Below are positions 61,036 through 64,000 of a DNA stretch of 64,000 nt, in pieces. Within the stretch, counting starts at the first letter, position 1, and each line of letters begins with the position of its first letter. Origin of the DNA: Deinococcus metallilatus (GTDB lineage: Bacteria; Deinococcota; Deinococci; Deinococcales; Deinococcaceae); contig NZ_CP038512.1 of the NCBI RefSeq assembly GCF_004758605.1, forward strand, positions 2,208,501 through 2,272,500, read 5' to 3'. The notes beneath the pieces were generated by a model. The model worked only from the letters and a program-made list of their open reading frames with translations. It ran no database searches and was not told the DNA's origin. The translations under genes were made by a program, and so were the position numbers.

Positions 61036-61791
61036 TTACCTCCCGGGCGCCCGGTCCCCGGCGGCCTGCGCTGCGGTGGCACTCACAAAGCAGCCCACGG
61101 CATGGGTGCGGGCGTAACTGCTGTCCCCGCTGGGCAGATGGTAGATGTGCGATTTGCTGACCTTGACCGGTGCGCTCGCCGGACAGCTTCCATCCGCGTT
61201 GGGCGAAGCCGCGCCGCCTGCTCCCCGCGCGCTGCCGGGCACCGGGAGGGTGGTGGGGTTCGGCAACGTGGACACGGGAGGAGGCGTGGGCGTTCCCTCC
61301 TCGGCGGGGGCGACTCCACCCGGCAGGGGGCCAAGGTACTGCACATAGGCCGTCTCCCAGTCGTGGGCGATGGCCTGCTGGGCCTGCTGGAAGGTGATCT
61401 TCCCGGAGCACGCCAGGTCATGCAGGCGGTTCTCGACCTGGTCCTTGACATGGGCGTTGAGCGGCTCGGTCCTGTACGACTCCGGCCAGAGGTTCCTGAC
61501 GCTGTTGCTGCCGCCCAGTTCCAGGCTGATCAGGTGGTCGATCTCGTACTCGCCTTTGCCCCGACTGGTGATGCCGTACGAGCGGTAGACCTGCTCCTTG
61601 ACGGCCTGCGGCACGTCACGGACGGTGCGGGCATAGCCCGGCTGGCAGATGACGGCGGGATCGCTGGTCAGCACGTCCCCCGGCGTCTTGACCGGGTCGG
61701 GCCGCAGAGGCGCTTGCAGGTTGTAGGGAGCGGCCAGCCCCGGCGACACCAGCCCCACGGCGAGCAGGAGAACCGTGATTCGGCAGTCCAT
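61036..61791 (-). CDS. Exported HNH endonuclease with C-terminal sunset domain
   Basis: 251 residues. Signal peptide MDCRITVLLLAVGLVSPGLAA. HNH nuclease core: YEIDHLISLELGGSNSVRNLWPES with Asp85-His86, Asn97/Asn100 (the DH...N...NLWP pattern). After a Pro/Ser-rich linker (about 160-199) comes a small Cys-containing domain SCPASAPVKVSKSHIYHLPSG...THAVGCFVSATAAQAAG, which looks like the sunset domain (Cys203, Cys234). ATG 61791 is chosen over a TTG two codons upstream. Secreted or periplasmic; extracellular DNA degradation or a competition role are possible. Confidence 0.82.
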   Translation of the reverse strand: MDCRITVLLLAVGLVSPGLAAPYNLQAPLRPDPVKTPGDVLTSDPAVICQPGYARTVRDVPQAVKEQVYRSYGITSRGKGEYEIDHLISLELGGSNSVRNLWPESYRTEPLNAHVKDQVENRLHDLACSGKITFQQAQQAIAHDWETAYVQYLGPLPGGVAPAEEGTPTPPPVSTLPNPTTLPVPGSARGAGGAASPNADGSCPASAPVKVSKSHIYHLPSGDSSYARTHAVGCFVSATAAQAAGDRAPGR

Positions 61792-61909
61792 AGCCAAGGG
61801 TGCGCGCCCCAGTTAACGCGGAGATGAAGTGGGGCAGCGAGCAGGCGCGTGTCCCCGCCCGGGGGTGTTCCCCTTTCAGGAACGCGGGCCGCCCAAACGC
61901 CCGCCCAGG

Positions 61910-61915
61910 TAGCAT
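61910..61915 (+). promoter_or_regulatory. -10 box of the carboxyltransferase gene
   Basis: TAGCAT ends 6 bases before ATG 61922. Confidence 0.55.
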
Positions 61916-61921
61916 GGCGCC

Positions 61922-63484
<1,563 letters not shown>

Positions 63485-63501
63485 GGGCACGCACACTCCC
63501 A

Positions 63502-63538
63502 GTTCTCCTTACCACTTAACCTTTCGGGTAAGGAGAAC
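63502..63538. promoter_or_regulatory. Inverted repeat covering the AbrB-PIN ribosome-binding site
   Basis: GTTCTCCTTACC (63502-63513) and GGTAAGGAGAAC (63527-63538), perfect 12-base arms with a 13-base loop. The right arm contains the AGGAG of the antitoxin gene. It may be a DNA operator for the AbrB dimer, an RNA switch that hides the ribosome site, or both. Confidence 0.65.
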
Positions 63539-63543
63539 AGCCC

Positions 63544-63783
63544 ATGCGGACAACGCTCACCAGTAAAGGCCAACTGACGCTGCCGGTTGAGGTTCGGAAA
63601 AGACTCGGCCTGGAGCAGGGGACCCAGTTCGAGGTCTCGGTCAACGACGCGGGGCAGGTGGTGATGACGCCGATCACCGAGGTGAATGACCCCTTCGCTG
63701 CCTGGGTGGGCGTGCTGGCACCTCTGCCGGACGGGATGACTTCGGCCCAGTTCGTCCGCGACCTGCGAACCGAGGATGAATGA
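63544..63783 (+). CDS. AbrB/SpoVT-type antitoxin (VapB-like)
   Basis: 79 residues. Swapped-hairpin AbrB DNA-binding domain: TLTSKGQLTLPVEVRKRLGLEQGTQFEVSVNDAGQVVMTPI (residues 4-44). The C-terminal acidic tail would bind the PIN toxin. AGGAG 9 bases before the ATG, sequestered in an inverted repeat. Overlaps the toxin gene by four bases (ATGA). Confidence 0.9.
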   Translation: MRTTLTSKGQLTLPVEVRKRLGLEQGTQFEVSVNDAGQVVMTPITEVNDPFAAWVGVLAPLPDGMTSAQFVRDLRTEDE

Positions 63784-64000
63784 TCACGGCGGTGGATTCC
63801 AATGTCCTCAGCGCCCTGCTGCGCGGTGAGGCCACCCAGACAGCCATCCGCCGCATTCTCAACCGCGCCCGCCGGGAGGGGCCGCTCCTGATCTGCGGCC
63901 CGGTGTACGCCGAACTTCAGGCGGGGCCGGGCATGACATCAGAATTGCTGGATCACTTTCTGACGGCAACGGGAATTGAGGTGGACTGGCGGCTGGACGA
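63780..64000 (+). CDS. PIN-domain toxin (VapC-like), C-terminus outside window
   Basis: N-terminal 73 residues of a PIN ribonuclease: ITAVDSNVLSALLRG with catalytic Asp6, and GPVYAELQAGPG with the second acidic residue Glu46. The remaining catalytic Asp lies beyond the window end. Coupled to the AbrB-type antitoxin; together a type II VapBC-like module. Confidence 0.88.
   Translation, partial: MITAVDSNVLSALLRGEATQTAIRRILNRARREGPLLICGPVYAELQAGPGMTSELLDHFLTATGIEVDWRLD

Overview
This window is chromosomal DNA from a Deinococcus-type bacterium. The species is not assigned. The evidence is strongly GC-rich coding sequence, a carotenoid pair (phytoene synthase and phytoene desaturase), a 3255-residue TamB-like envelope protein, and paired glutamate dehydrogenases as in Thermus. 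In addition, about twenty genes have a -10 box of the form TANNNT ending 6-7 bases before the start codon, which is the leaderless-mRNA layout known to be common in Deinococcus. No rRNA, tRNA, CRISPR array or intact insertion sequence was seen.

Layout. 1-4100: a nitroreductase facing an HxlR-type redox regulator, a GrpB-family protein, a lower-GC DUF5996 gene, a P-loop kinase and an OsmC protein. 4.1-7.8 kb: a lipase-like hydrolase convergent with crtB-crtI. 7.9-12.9 kb: a holin-like membrane pair, a Fur regulator, a small exported protein and a metzincin lipoprotein. 13-16 kb: metY-metX under a SAM-I riboswitch with its own terminator. 16-19 kb: two tandem family 2 glycosyltransferases. 19-25 kb: folD, purH (with an attenuator-like terminator), ridA, an AroE-like oxidoreductase, an FRG-domain protein and acylphosphatase. 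25.3-35.1 kb: the TamB-like gene, preceded by a coupled short ORF. 35-42.4 kb: an ABC-F protein, then a LacI regulator with a sugar (probably fructose-type) ABC transporter. 42.5-48.6 kb: hsp20 with an HspR-type operator, the pyrimidine genes pyrR-pyrB-[AT-rich orphan]-pyrC, an exported intradiol dioxygenase and pyrD. 48.8-53.8 kb: an Rrf2 regulator, a fused chorismate enzyme with a pabC-like partner, a glycine-zipper-like membrane protein and a polyprenyl diphosphate synthase. 54-58.7 kb: two glutamate dehydrogenase genes, a putative quinate dehydrogenase and xpt. 58.8-64 kb: a stress-type membrane protein, a Hint-domain remnant fused to a RES-Xre toxin-antitoxin pair, an exported HNH nuclease with a partner, an acyl-CoA carboxyltransferase, and an AbrB-PIN toxin-antitoxin pair cut by the window end.

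The most striking regulatory region is the pyr leader. It has two hairpins with CNGNGA hexaloops (PyrR-type), a 26-codon leader ORF that overlaps both an intrinsic terminator and the pyrR start, and a downstream operon interrupted by a single AT-rich gene in the opposite orientation. Several intergenic spaces carry copies of at least two palindromic repeat families that probably act as terminators or are MITE-like.
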